From Lineus longissimus (taxonomy: Eukaryota > Nemertea > Pilidiophora > Heteronemertea > Lineidae), in NCBI RefSeq assembly GCF_910592395.1, contig NC_088318.1, positions 7,214,756-7,278,755 of the forward strand: a stretch of 64,000 nucleotides of DNA, written 5' to 3'. The translations under genes were made by a program, and so were the position numbers. This document shows, in pieces, positions 9,170 to 19,469 of the stretch (its first letter is position 1; every line of letters starts with the position of its first letter). Under the pieces are notes generated by a model. The model was not told the DNA's origin, made no database searches, and saw only the letters and a program-made list of their open reading frames with translations.

Positions 9170-10632
9170 GCATCTGAAGCATACTTTGACCTGCCATCAT
9201 GTTTTGAATGTGAGGCAGATACAAGCCTTGAGAAATTTTTGATCCACGCATAATGGTAATTAGCATTGTCTTTGACAGCTTCCATGCTCTCATTTTCTGA
9301 TGTATCATCTTCTTTGTAATGTAGGAGATTGATGTACTTGTCTTCCGCTAGAATTCTTTCAGAGACTCTAGCTGGGTAAATGGTAGTTTCTTCACCCTTT
9401 TTGAAGACCACCTGTCTAGGGATAAATGTAAACACATTGACTCCAAGGCCAGGATTGTTCTTCTCAAATTTGTCAATATCTTTGAGAGTAACTGGATAGT
9501 CAAGACCTTTGAACATGTGATCGAATTCAGGTCGGTTGTAATTTGCTACACGTTCTGTGTTCTTTGGAATATTTAACAAGGCGGCTTCAACAGAGTATCT
9601 GAAGCAAAGCTGATCAGTATTTTGTACATTGATCACCGCTTTTTTCCTTTGAATCTGTTTGGGTAAAGGAATATAGGAGGATCCTGAAAGTGGTTGATAT
9701 TTGACAGTGTGCAGCTCAATCTTGGTCACTTCTAAAAATTTCCATCCTGAACCTTTCTGGATAAGATTTTTCAGTTCCTTAAGCATATCTTCGATGAAAG
9801 AGTCATAATTAAGTTCTTGGTCCTTGCCAAGGATGTGTCTAGATCGGAGTTGAAACTCTTGAACTTCAGTCTTCCTTTTCATTAAAATATATAGGACAAT
9901 GTTAATTTTTAAACTGCTGTGCTGAGTTTTAGCTTTAACTTTATCTTGTAAAGCTGTTTTAACTTTCTCAAGGAAGGGTTGTATTCCAATTTTAGGCAGA
10001 CCTTGCATTCTGAAATGGTTAACATAGCCTTTGAAAGCAGAGTTGACTTTCACAAAGGAGGTTGAATCGGTATGTTGTTTGATCAGCTCCTGGATGAATT
10101 TTTTAGTCATTGAACTTTTGACATTGATGTCAAGCTCTTTGGCCTGTTTGAAAACATCAGATTTTAAAATACGTTTAATTGGTTCCTTGGTCAAGAGTTC
10201 TTTCAATTTCTCAATATTGAGATGCTGGAAATTTTTGTGACCAAGGTCCTTAACTTGCTGTAAAAGTGGCTTCCTTATAGAAATGTTTGCTTTTACAGCT
10301 TTTGGTTTGATGTCAGACAGATTCACATGCTGAATTTTGTCCTCTAAAATTGTGTCCAGCTGTTCTTTTTTGAATTTTCTAGCATTGACTCCAAGTCATT
10401 GTGCAAGAACTCGTTTCTCAATTTGAGATAAGTCAGCGACTGGCTTGTCAATTTTCACTTCAACATCGTTGAAACTATTTGGAATTTGTTGAAGTTGTTC
10501 GAGTAGATTATCTCTACTAAGACTTCCGTAATATTTTATCTTGTGTCTAAAGGCGAGTATTTTCAACTCGTCGGTGGATAGTATTTCAGTTGAGCTATTT
10601 TCAATATTTCTTAGCGTCGTGGATGTCTCCAT
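9166..10632 (-). pseudogene. DNA polymerase B, N-terminal region (stop and frameshift)
   Basis: The gene starts at 10632 in an ATATATAAATGG motif. The first 78 codons form a small SAP-like or helix-rich start; an in-frame TGA at 10393-10395 then interrupts the frame, which stays open from 10392 to about 9166. The second part is Lys-rich and holds the conserved segment of metazoan Polinton polymerases with a Cys-Phe-Arg motif followed by a Phe-Glu-Lys-Asn region (about residues 240-300). This region precedes the exonuclease domain and is taken to include the terminal-protein part. The frame is lost near 9170-9190, within the start of a zinc-finger-like segment. Confidence 0.75.
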
Positions 10633-10942
10633 TTATATATTACAAAATAATTTTTCATTAAGTCACGTCATGAAAAGGGGAAACCCCTTTTTTAAAGTTT
10701 CAGTTATGGTGTACGGTAAGTCATTTTATAGTCAAAAAAACTTGATTATAATATGACAAAGACGCTAAGAAATATTAACATTTACCCACTGAGGGGCTTT
10801 CCACAGACGAGATCAAAATGCTGTCTATTGAAGTGAATTTTAAATTTCTACATAATCACCACTTGGTCTAAAATGTAAAAATCAGGGCTCACGACGCCCA
10901 TGAGAATTTTGATGAAAATCATCATGGGTGAAGGTTCATTTA
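10633..10942. other. non-coding spacer with hairpin and orphan motif
   Basis: The spacer between the polymerase and HNH genes contains a perfect 8-bp hairpin (AAAAGGGG at 10673-10680, CCCCTTTT at 10684-10691) followed by AAAGTTTCAGTT. At 10938 on the minus strand there is a TATAATAAATG motif whose ATG opens only five codons. That could be the remnant of a lost gene start. Confidence 0.6.
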
Positions 10943-11606
10943 TTATAGGAAGAAATTTTTTTTTTTAATTTCTTCTAAAAATTCTGCTGTTAAGGATACA
11001 TTTTGATAGTATAGTTCGTAGTCAATTTTATTTCCCTTTTCCATGTTTTCTTCTTTCGTAATAGGCCGTAAATTTCTCCAATTCCAGCATAGCATAAGTT
11101 CTTCTTCAACAGTATGGTCAAAATGTGATTTTGGAAGAATATGATCAATGTGCCAATAGTCACCATGGTTTTCCCATGTCATATTATCATCAAATTGATA
11201 TTCAATCCACTTGTACAGACCATCTAGAGAACAATCCATAACTTCTTCAAGTTTAGATTTTTTCTGTTTTTCATGAAGACAATTGGTTTTTATCATCAAA
11301 TTGATATTCAATCCACTTGTACAGACCATCTAGAGAACAATCCATAACTTCTTCAAGTTTAGATTTTTTCTGTTTTTCATGAAGACAATTGGTTAATAAT
11401 GACGAAAGATTACTTGATATTTTAAAAGATTCGTCAGTCGATCTTCTATCTATTCGATAATTTGTTTTATATTTGTTTGAACACAGTTTACATCTGTATT
11501 TTCTTCCACATTTTGATTGTGTACGTTTTTCAAAATCGTCCAGTAATTTTTTCTTCGAAACATTTTTTACAATCTCGTGTAAGATATTCCATTTTATATT
11601 ATACAC
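10943..11606 (-). pseudogene. HNH endonuclease broken by a tandem duplication
   Basis: The N-terminal part (from 11606) has a zinc-ribbon-like C-x2-C with surrounding basic residues. The C-terminal part (to 10943) has the HNH core with WHIDHI, then N-W-R-N-L-R-P, typical of HNH nucleases encoded by viruses and mobile elements. Between them a 104-bp segment is repeated with period 106, which is not a multiple of three and throws the frame. The gene lies beyond the polymerase, near the end of the element. It may be a homing-type passenger or a virus gene; its role is unknown. Confidence 0.7.
11185..11394. repeat. perfect 104-bp tandem duplication, period 106
   Basis: Positions 11185-11288 and 11291-11394 are identical, separated by two bases. 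The duplication lies inside the HNH endonuclease gene and causes its frameshift. Perfect identity suggests a very recent event or an assembly error. Confidence 0.9.
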
Positions 11607-11609
11607 AAT

Positions 11610-11945
11610 AATATTTTTTGATTAGATATACGTTTGGAAAGGGTATTCCCCTATTTTAAGTTTCGGTTTTGTAGAAAATGTGTACTTTTGAAAAATTGTA
11701 CCTTTTGAAAAATTGAAGAAATGTGTAAAGCGAGCGAAGGCGAGCGGTTGACTGATGTTTGACTGAGGGAAAAATTAATGAAAATTTATCAAAATGAGAG
11801 AAGTTGTGTGACGTAATGACTGAGATTTGACTGAGTTTTGTTTGACTAGGATTTAACTGGAAAGGGGTGAGGAAATTGGAATAATTGAATAGCGAGCGAA
11901 GGCGAGCGGTTGACTGAGATTTGACTGAAAGGGATGTCAGTCAAA
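11610..11945. repeat. terminal repeat region of Polinton A
   Basis: No gene is present. A degenerate hairpin at about 11632-11652 followed by TTTTAAGTTTCGGTT resembles the one at 10673-10700. GCGAGCGAAGGCGAGCGG followed by TTGACTGA occurs twice, near 11738 and 11891, and TTTGACTGA recurs several times. This is probably the subterminal repeat part of the element. The exact element border is not visible. Confidence 0.5.
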
Positions 11946-13509
11946 TGTGGTCTGAGTTAGAACTGTCACTTTTACCCTACTTGTGTGCTCTCCCATCTTT
12001 ACTTTTCTGTAATTATGGTCAAGTAAACAATTAAATGGTTCCAGAGCCATTCTCTGGTATTTTTTACTGTTAGTAACCTCCAGGGCCTCCTTGCTATTTA
12101 GTGGCGAGGCGTGTGTGCAAACATGCACTCAAGTCAAATCACACTCATGTTCTGAAGTCAAATTTCACTGCTTACGTGCCAGAGAACTCCCGGCACGGAT
12201 CTTTGAATTTTCCTAATAATCAAATGTCATACATGTATGTAATTCTCATATTGTAGATGCCTTGAACTGACAAGGCAAAGGAGAATGATAATTCCACATT
12301 TCAAGCCTTTTGCGAACTGATCATGTTTATAATTACCACAATCCTTAGTTATCTGGGCTGAGTTGCTCAAAACAGTGTTACCTCTAACGTCTTAACGTAA
12401 AAACTAAAAGAAATAATGTCCTTGAGGATACTTAATGTAACCCTTAGGGATATTGTGACTTTTGTGCATTTGAACAACCAGGCCCTGAAGCAATAATCTT
12501 GTTGCATCCTCAGATTCAGGGCCTTTCATTCATGTTACTCACCAATAATGCAGATATATGATCTTGTGAGCGCTTGAGGAGAAATCCACAATGAAGGCCT
12601 TGGTATTCAACAGCATTCCCCATGATTCATGCCGTCACTCGTATTTTCAGCGACGACACTATATTAATGTATCCAGTAAGCTTTCAGCCTGGGAGACTCC
12701 TGAAATTAGTTTTAGAACCAATGATGAATGGTAAACCACCAAAGTTGCGTCCCAAGGAATGAGGCAGCATATCAGAGGCCACTGGATGACATGAACCTCA
12801 TCCTTTAGGCGATGGCTTCAACTCTTCAAGTGGGTATGTCACTTAGTACTTGGGCATGTCACTTTATTTTGATAACCAAATCATTTGAATGAGATCAAAG
12901 CAAGTAAACATACCAGTAAAGCAAACTTCGTAGGAGCATCATCAGGTGCATAATCAAGTCTTACGCAAGCTACTGAATGCTACTCTTACAGGCCCTATTG
13001 TCTGCATGTTCATCAGGCCATATCTCACTAAATCATCTGCGCCGGACTAATAAACAGGAAATGATAAAGTACGTTTTCACCGCCTGAGAAAATGTTAAAA
13101 GTAGCCGGAAACTTTGGGCGTGCGATATCCCCATTAGGTCGCATGTCAGGAACTGGCACCCCAAAAAAGGTGGATTTGTAACATGTCGGAATTTTTTTAT
13201 GGTTTAATTTTTATCTAATTCGAAAAGTACAGGCTCTAATTAGGCACACAATACCTTATTTTCTTCATTTGAATGTTCTCTTTGATATGAGACCATCCCC
13301 ACTAATTTTGGATGGCTAACAAAGGTTCTGGGGGTATTCAAAGAAAATAAGTTGGGGTTGGATCCGGTGGAGGCGGTGACGCCGGGTGGCGCCAGATCAG
13401 TATTTCTGCCTTGGCCTTAGTTGTTTTCATTTTACATCATTGTTAGCTTTCATGTTACATCATCAGTTAGCTGAAATCTTATGTTGACCAATTCAGACTT
13501 GTCAATTTC
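11946..13509. other. non-coding DNA, nothing recognised
   Basis: I see no long reading frame, repeat array or known element here. A pyrimidine/AG pair just before 13500 could be a splice acceptor for the following ORF. Confidence 0.5.
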
Positions 13510-13986
13510 TTGGAGAAACCCGATGAGACCGTTGACAGTGGCAGTGATCATGCTGACTCTGAATACGAGGATGACCAGGAGGAGAACCAGTTGGATTCAA
13601 ATGCAGATGATGTTCAATCCGGCCCACCCCAAAACCCATTGTTTGAAATGATAAGTAAAGAAAGTGTTGTTGCCGTCAGGCCACACAGTCAATCGCTGGA
13701 AGACTATTTTCTTTTTAACATTACATCCGATGGGATGGTTTGCCTTCCAGAGACAGTTGAATGTTGCGGACACAGCTACAGTCAGGGCACTCACATTGTT
13801 GAAGGGTACTACTATGAACATATCAAATCTAACAGAAAGGGCACAATCTATAAAAAATCAGCTAACTCAGCTAAGATCATCATTCCTGTTAAATGTGTCT
13901 TGTATGTCGGGATTGACTTGGTGCAAGCTGGCGGACAATACATCCTTCAGACTCAGGACCATGAAGATATTATGTGCTTCATTTAG
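13510..13986 (+). CDS. unknown 158-codon ORF, possibly a terminal exon
   Basis: This frame lacks an ATG at its start and is open slightly further upstream, where a CAG could act as splice acceptor (near 13495). It may therefore be the last exon of a gene or of a spliced transposon gene. The protein begins with an acidic, disordered-looking stretch (about 50 residues, many Asp/Glu). A compact region follows with paired Cys, Gly-His-Ser-Tyr and three Tyr in a row, then beta-like Val/Ile segments. I do not recognise the family. It stands alone among non-coding DNA. Confidence 0.35.
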   Translation: MEKPDETVDSGSDHADSEYEDDQEENQLDSNADDVQSGPPQNPLFEMISKESVVAVRPHSQSLEDYFLFNITSDGMVCLPETVECCGHSYSQGTHIVEGYYYEHIKSNRKGTIYKKSANSAKIIIPVKCVLYVGIDLVQAGGQYILQTQDHEDIMCFI

Positions 13987-14815
13987 TTATGTTAACCTTG
14001 CTCCAAGTCCCTGTTAGTCATGTTTACAGCATAGACAAACATTACTGATTCTAACCTATGCATAGAACCTGTGTTTTTTTAGTCATCATTCATTTTCATT
14101 GTAGGATACATTTTTTGACATGTTTGACGCTGAATTTAGATGGACGTTTTTGAGCTAGCACTGCTCATTGATTTCTAAGTGTTATTTGACAATTTCTAAC
14201 TCAGTCTGGTAGAGAGGATTCTTCTGAACATTTTGCAGCAAACCAGATGAAAAAATATTCAGAAATAAGGAAACTAGGTGTTATTTTCCAAATGAGGTGC
14301 ATTTCGAGAAAACGCCCAAAACGTTGTTGTATTCTAAGGCAAATTGTATTAAAAGGACCGCCTTCTAAGGCCCCTTTAAAAAAAAGTAAGCATATTTGAG
14401 CAACTTTGATTGCACTTTCTGAAAGTACATGTATGTATGTTTGTTTGGACAAAAAATAGCAAAATGAGTTATTTTTGTCATGTTACACTTTTTTCCACCT
14501 ATTTCTGACATGCGACCATTAAAGGAATAGGTGGCTTTTTACTGCAGCATGTTTGCTCTTCTTCTGGTTCACCAGTAAACCATTTCCTGAACATGTTTGA
14601 TACTTTTCCAATTTTGTTCGAGCTCTTAGATAGTAGAACAAGAGCAAAGCAAGGCGTGGCATATGCCCCTGTGAGCACATTGAGTTGGTGTATTAGGAAA
14701 GTGAAGTGTTTTTCAGACAACCCCGGGCAGCTGGTGTCATAGGTGACTGGGTTTAGTTGACATTATGAAAGAGTTATTGGCCTGTAATGCCCGCTGTACA
14801 CGTTATCTTTTTCTA
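13987..14815. other. non-coding DNA, nothing recognised
   Basis: No gene or clear repeat was found in this stretch. Short frames here lack conserved features. Confidence 0.5.
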
Positions 14816-14819
14816 CTAA

Positions 14820-15712
14820 CATAAAAAGAGACATTTTTATACTCAAAGCGTTCTCGACAAAATGAGCGGAAAGGAAAAGTTTACGGACGGCTATTGGATG
14901 CACAGACAGACAGACGCACAGACGGGACTAACGGACATCGGTAAAACATAATGTCTCCGCAATGCATAACGAATTGGCGGGGGGCATAAAAACGAATTTG
15001 ATCAGAAAAATGGTTCTCCTCGCAATTGACGGAAACCGATTTCAAGCACGCCGCCCTGGTGGCCATATTGACAATCAGAACAAGCCAGTTTTCGAAAGGA
15101 ACCTTCTTCCAATCACCCCCCCCCCCCCCCCACGCAAATACCAAAAAAAATTTAATCGGACGAACGGTTCTCCTCGAAATTGAAGGAAACTGATTTCAAG
15201 CACACCGCCCTGGTGGCCATATTGACAATCGGAACGAGCCTGTTTTTGAAAGGAACCTTCCTCTAGTCACCCCCAACGTACACACAAAACACGAATTTGA
15301 GTGGACGAACGGTTCTCCTCGAAACTGACGGAAACCGATTTCAAGCACACCGCCCTGGTGGCCATATTGACAATCAGAACAAGCCTGTTTTCAAAAGGAA
15401 CTTTCCTCTAGTCACCCCCAACGTACATACCAAAAATATATTTGATCGGACGAACAGTTCTCCTCGCAATTGACGGAAACTGATTTCAAGCACGCCGCCC
15501 TGGTGGCCATATTGACAATCGGAACAAGCCTGTTTTTCAAAAGGAACCTTCCTCTAGTCACTCCCAACGTACATACAAAAAATTAATTTGATCTGACGAA
15601 CGGTTCTCCTCGAAATTGGCGGAAACCGATTTCAAGTACGCCGCCCTGGTGGCCATATTGACAAGAGCCTGCTTTCAATGGAACCTTCCTTTAGTCACCC
15701 CCAACGTGAGAC
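14820..15712 (+). repeat. 145-bp tandem repeat family with hairpin leader
   Basis: A leader of about 170 bp contains an imperfect hairpin (ATGTCTCCGCAATGC against a GCATTGGCGGGG-type arm, 14950-14990). Five tandem units follow, beginning near 15007, 15161, 15306, 15451 and 15597. The unit is close to 145 bp, with GGTTCTCCTCG, GCCCTGGTGGCCATATTGAC and CACCCCCAACGTAC as conserved blocks. The first unit is longer because of a poly-C run. A related single unit with the same hairpin occurs at 17.7-18.0 kb, so this is a dispersed family. Confidence 0.85.
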
Positions 15713-17560
15713 AAGACCACAATTGATTTTTTAAGCCTTTTAGCAGTTAAATTGTCAATGTTTGACCGCGACGCATCAAATAATGCGTGGGGTTGTAAAT
15801 CTGAAATTTAGATTATGTTATTCCGGACAGTCGGACAAGTAAATGGTGAAAAATAAACTGGTGATTGACCACAGAAATTTTTTGATAATCGACAAATTAG
15901 ACAGACTTTGATATTTCCACTCTTTTCAGCCAACTGGCAGAAAAAACTCAAAACACGCCCCCTATTACCCAATTAGCAAAATTCGAAATTAATTTTTTCA
16001 TCAAATAATTTCTTTATATCTGTAGACTTGCCACAACAAATATTTTTTCAATACCTCTCCAAATATGTACTTGAGAGTTAAAAACATGCACTTGTCTAAT
16101 TGATAGGCCTCGACCCTCCAACCTATGAATATTCATTAGTGGTCTTGTCTCAATGAAGGTACATTTCAGGGGTTAACAAGGAAAGTCATATCTGGACATT
16201 TTTGGAGAAATGAGAGACATTTCAAAGAGTGGTACAACTGTGCCAAAGCCACGAAAGAGGACAAAATCGACAAAAAGTCATGATTTTGCAGCCAACAGCA
16301 CCAAATTCAAAGACCTGCCCTGGCCAGAATAAGCAAGCTATGGAGCTGAAAATTTAGGATGTGATTTAGGAGTACCATGATACCATGATACTAAATGATA
16401 ATAATAACTCAAAGATTAAAAACTTAAAAAGGTACAAGAGTTGATTATTTAGTAAGAAGACAGTTATATCAAATTAGCAAATGTACTATGATAATGAAAT
16501 TTGCACGATAAACATGCTAACTGCTAACAACAACTTTTCGTCTATCCGAGAATTTTTCGTTTTCTTCAGGCGTTTTTTAGGTTTTTTTTCAGAGACTCGA
16601 ATAAAACCCGCTCTAACGTCAGTTTGTTCGGTTCAATTTTAACCACACGCGATTATTAAGTTAGATCAAACCATAAAGAACAATGTGAATCTTTTAAAAA
16701 GTCAAATCAACAACGACATCATACTGAACGCCTGACAACAAAAATGTGGAAAACTGCGAGAAGAAAAAAAACTATTTGGACATTTTTCGAATCGCCGTCA
16801 AAACTACAGTCTACAAAGATGACCAATTGGTGCAAAACTAATAACATATATCGCAAATTGAAACATACCTAACTGTCCGTGAGATAAAAGTCTATCTTGA
16901 TCTTAGCAACTCAAAGCGATTCTTGATATCCTTCAGGCAGTAAAAACATGTTTTTGTGAGAGAGATTGAGACGATGACTTTCCGAGTGAACCAAAATGGT
17001 GGATATGGCGTAAAAAGTTGGCTTGGGTGTACCACGTGATCCGAGAGAGCGCTGTCCCACCGCACGTCGTTCGAGACGGGCGGTGTCTTTGATGTTGAAA
17101 CCAGTGACCAGACCCTTGTATAGAAAGACTCTGGTTCTGGTAAGGTGTGTAGTGTGCCGAGGTAATTCTTTTTTGATTGTATTCATTTTTCTGTGATCAA
17201 CATGGCATCACCAACCATTTCTTATGTTCCTGTTCTGCTGTTACATTTTTAGTTTAAAATAAACATAGTTTTTGATGCAAATCCATTTTCTCTCGTCTCC
17301 TTCATTCCTGTTCCAGATTAAAAGCAGCATGCCATGGAGTATGGTTATGCCACACATACTGTCACTGTCAGAGAGGAACCACCATTACCATATTGTAGGC
17401 TCTCATTGATATATTTGGCCGCCAATCATTGTCCCCCTGTCTCAGTACATGACCCTTTGGTTGGGAAAGATCAAGAATACAAGAAAAGTCAAGAATTACT
17501 GAAGATAGCTATTATTTATTTAAATCATAGCCAAGGGATATAATGCCTCCCACAACATGC
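15713..17560. other. non-coding DNA, nothing recognised
   Basis: AT-rich sequence without convincing genes. The only longer frame here (91 codons, minus, near 17 kb) has no family features. Confidence 0.45.
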
Positions 17561-17565
17561 ATAAT

Positions 17566-17700
17566 AGCTCCTGCGGCAAGAGTTTACTGGAGTGAAAAAA
17601 TACCTCCTGCGGCAAGAGCTTACTGGAGTGAAAAAATAGCTCCTGCGCCAAGAGCTTACTGCAGTGAAAAAAATGGCTCCTGTGGGATATCCCAGCGGAG
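17566..17700. repeat. 36-bp minisatellite, about four copies
   Basis: The unit CTCCTGCGGCAAGAG plus a TTACTGGAGTGAAAAAA part recurs at 17568, 17604, 17640 and 17677, with the last copy diverged. Small frames across it are repeat-derived. Confidence 0.85.
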
Positions 17701-17739
17701 TGACCTATCACTCCTGTAAGAAAATCTCCTGGTAACCAC

Positions 17740-18012
17740 TGATATTGACAATCGGGATGAGCCTGTTTTCGAAAGGAACCTTAGTCACCCCCAACGTACA
17801 TACCAAAAATTAATTTGATCCGACAATCATTTCAGTAACGGTCAACCTACAAAAAAAGTTTCGTGGTTATCGCTAAAAGTGTTCTCCTTAAAATGAGCGG
17901 AAGCGAAAAGTTTAAAGACGCCTGATGCCTAACGGATGAAGTCTCACGGCTGACGGACATTGGTAAAACATAATGCCTATGCAATGCTTTACGCATTGGC
18001 GGGGGCATAAAA
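17740..18012 (+). repeat. second copy of the 145-bp/hairpin repeat family
   Basis: One unit (ATATTGACAATCGG through CACCCCCAACGTAC) is followed by the conserved AAAATGAGCGGAAG segment. A hairpin comes next: ATGCC-x3-GCAATGC pairs with GCATTGGCGGGGGCAT around 17970-18005. Order relative to the 14.8-kb copy differs: here the unit precedes the hairpin. Confidence 0.75.
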
Positions 18013-18795
18013 ATGATGTGATCTCAAAAAGAAAGCGAGATATTGCACTTTTTACCTTTTTTTTCTTTTGGCCTCCTGATGGCAAAGTCGAGAATAAGAT
18101 CAGATCGAAATTCGGGGTCAGATGTTATATGATGTAGGGAGTAGTGCAATAAAAATTTTTAAGTCCATAACTTTATCGGTTAAAAAACGGACATTTTACG
18201 CCATTTGACCTCTGTGACTCTGTGACCCACTTTTTATGTTTCCACTTCTGGACCCCAAGTATCAGTGTGAGTGCCACCATGATGTTATTGGTTAGCTTCC
18301 GGTATTTGAATTTGGCGCCTTGGTATTTTCGCGCCGTTTCTGACTTGCCAATAGGGGGAGCAGTTGTGCTTCCGCCCAATTCCTGCTCAATTGAGTGGTT
18401 TTTTGTGCCGTCTTGGCATCCACACATAGAGGGGTTAAATGAGGCTCAAGGATGCCCGAATAGAGGTCATTATAGATAAGAATGCATAGAACCTAGAGAA
18501 CGTATTTGCTAAAACTTGGTACTTGACATAAAGGTAACAAAAGAGGGTTTTGTTGACATGGTTTTCCCATGATGAGCCCATGTGGAAGTACAATCGAGTT
18601 CCGCCAGATGGCAGCATCTGCCGGTGTAGAAAATGGTGCACAGGGTGGTACAAAATATTTCTGAGCTATAAGCTAGCTAAGCCATTAGGAAGGTTCAGTG
18701 CTGATTGTATCATTCTTGCATAGAATATTGTCTTCTATTAACCCTTTCTTTGGGTTGAATGAATATCTTATGTCTTGTTTGTGTATGTTTTTTAG
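18013..18795. other. non-coding DNA upstream of a BEL/Pao fragment
   Basis: No gene was seen. The last 60 bp before 18800 resemble the sequence just before the BEL/Pao element at 22.25 kb (shared TTTTAGTTTTACGT-like block), so part of it may be retrotransposon leader or LTR. Confidence 0.4.
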
Positions 18796-18801
18796 TTTTA
18801 C

Positions 18802-19380
18802 GTGAAAGTAGTGAAAGTCGTGAGGTGTAGAGAAGAATTAAAGCCAGAGGCAGAAAATACGAAGAAACTGATTTTGGTTCTTCACTTAAAGAAGTTGTTT
18901 GCCCTCACAGCCACAGTAAAACTCTACCAGACAACGGTGAGCCAGGAACAGGAAGAAGGATTCGGGCTGCTACTCCAAGCAGCCACAGTCCAAGAAGGTG
19001 AAGCAGACGAAATGATCGCAGCATTTCGGGAGGAGAATCGTAGGCTAAAGGAGGAGCTGCGAAGATACGAAACCGAATATGAACTTAACAGATCAAGGAC
19101 TACTGGTGGTAGTCAAACACCCGGCTGTCCTCAATCGCCGACGACGGGAAGCAATGAAGTGGCCAACGCCATTTCAACGTTGGCAGATGAGTTGAAAAAA
19201 CAAACAGAAGGACTACCAAAGAAAGAACCCAATCTGTTCACTGGGGACATTCTGGATTATCCAGTCTGAGCCAACTCTTTTAGAACACTGGTTGAGGATA
19301 GATATCAGAAGGATGCCGATCGCATTTATTACTTAGGTAGATACACTGGAGGTGATGCAAGGGAGTGCATCAAGGCGAGT
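18802..19380 (+). pseudogene. BEL/Pao gag fragment (DUF1759 start)
   Basis: The frame encodes a coiled-coil-like N-terminal part and the beginning of the DUF1759 gag domain (LPKKEPNLFTGD motif), then a stop at 19267-19269. Recognisable gag sequence continues in frame to about 19378. It is close kin to the gag part of the element at 22.39 kb, sharing the KKEP-x-x-FTG block and the CACAGTAAAACTCTACC leader. The fragment stops abruptly next to a perfect inverted repeat. Confidence 0.7.
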
Positions 19381-19387
19381 AGTATAT

Positions 19388-19468
19388 AACAAACACATTT
19401 TAAATGCAAACGCAAGGGAAAATGGAAACGCAACGAAAATTAGCGTTTGCATTTAAAATGTGTTTGTT
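19388..19468. repeat. perfect 26-bp inverted repeat, 29-bp loop
   Basis: Arms 19388-19413 and 19443-19468 are exact reverse complements (arm begins AACAAACACATTTTAAATGC). It lies at the point where BEL/Pao homology ends, so it may be a small foldback insertion or a template-switch product. Confidence 0.9.
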
Positions 19469-19469
19469 T

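Larger units (their letters stand above)
1..11945 (-). mobile_element. Polinton/Maverick-like element A (left end outside window)
   Basis: This block carries the hallmark Polinton gene set: packaging ATPase, a capsid-type protein, a retroviral-type integrase and a protein-primed DNA polymerase B, almost all on the minus strand with short spacers. Such elements are virus-like DNA transposons of eukaryotes that may form particles. The left end lies outside the window and no protease gene is visible, so it may be there. The right end is not sharply defined: coding stops near 11,606 and repeats rich in TTTGACTGA continue to about 11,945. The polymerase has two in-frame stops and a frameshift, so this copy is at least partly decayed. 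Target-site duplications and terminal inverted repeats could not be checked because one end is missing. Confidence 0.88.

Noticed and set aside
9166-9190. ATGA stop-start overlap as translational coupling of two polymerase genes
   Set aside because: Conserved zinc-finger sequence continues across it in a shifted frame, so it is a frameshift.
14820-15712. Repeats resembling a CRISPR array
   Set aside because: Units are 145 bp and homologous throughout, without unique spacers, and the genome is eukaryotic.
18591-18645. CCGGTGTAGAAAA as a third full MITE
   Set aside because: No partner end with CCGG was found nearby.
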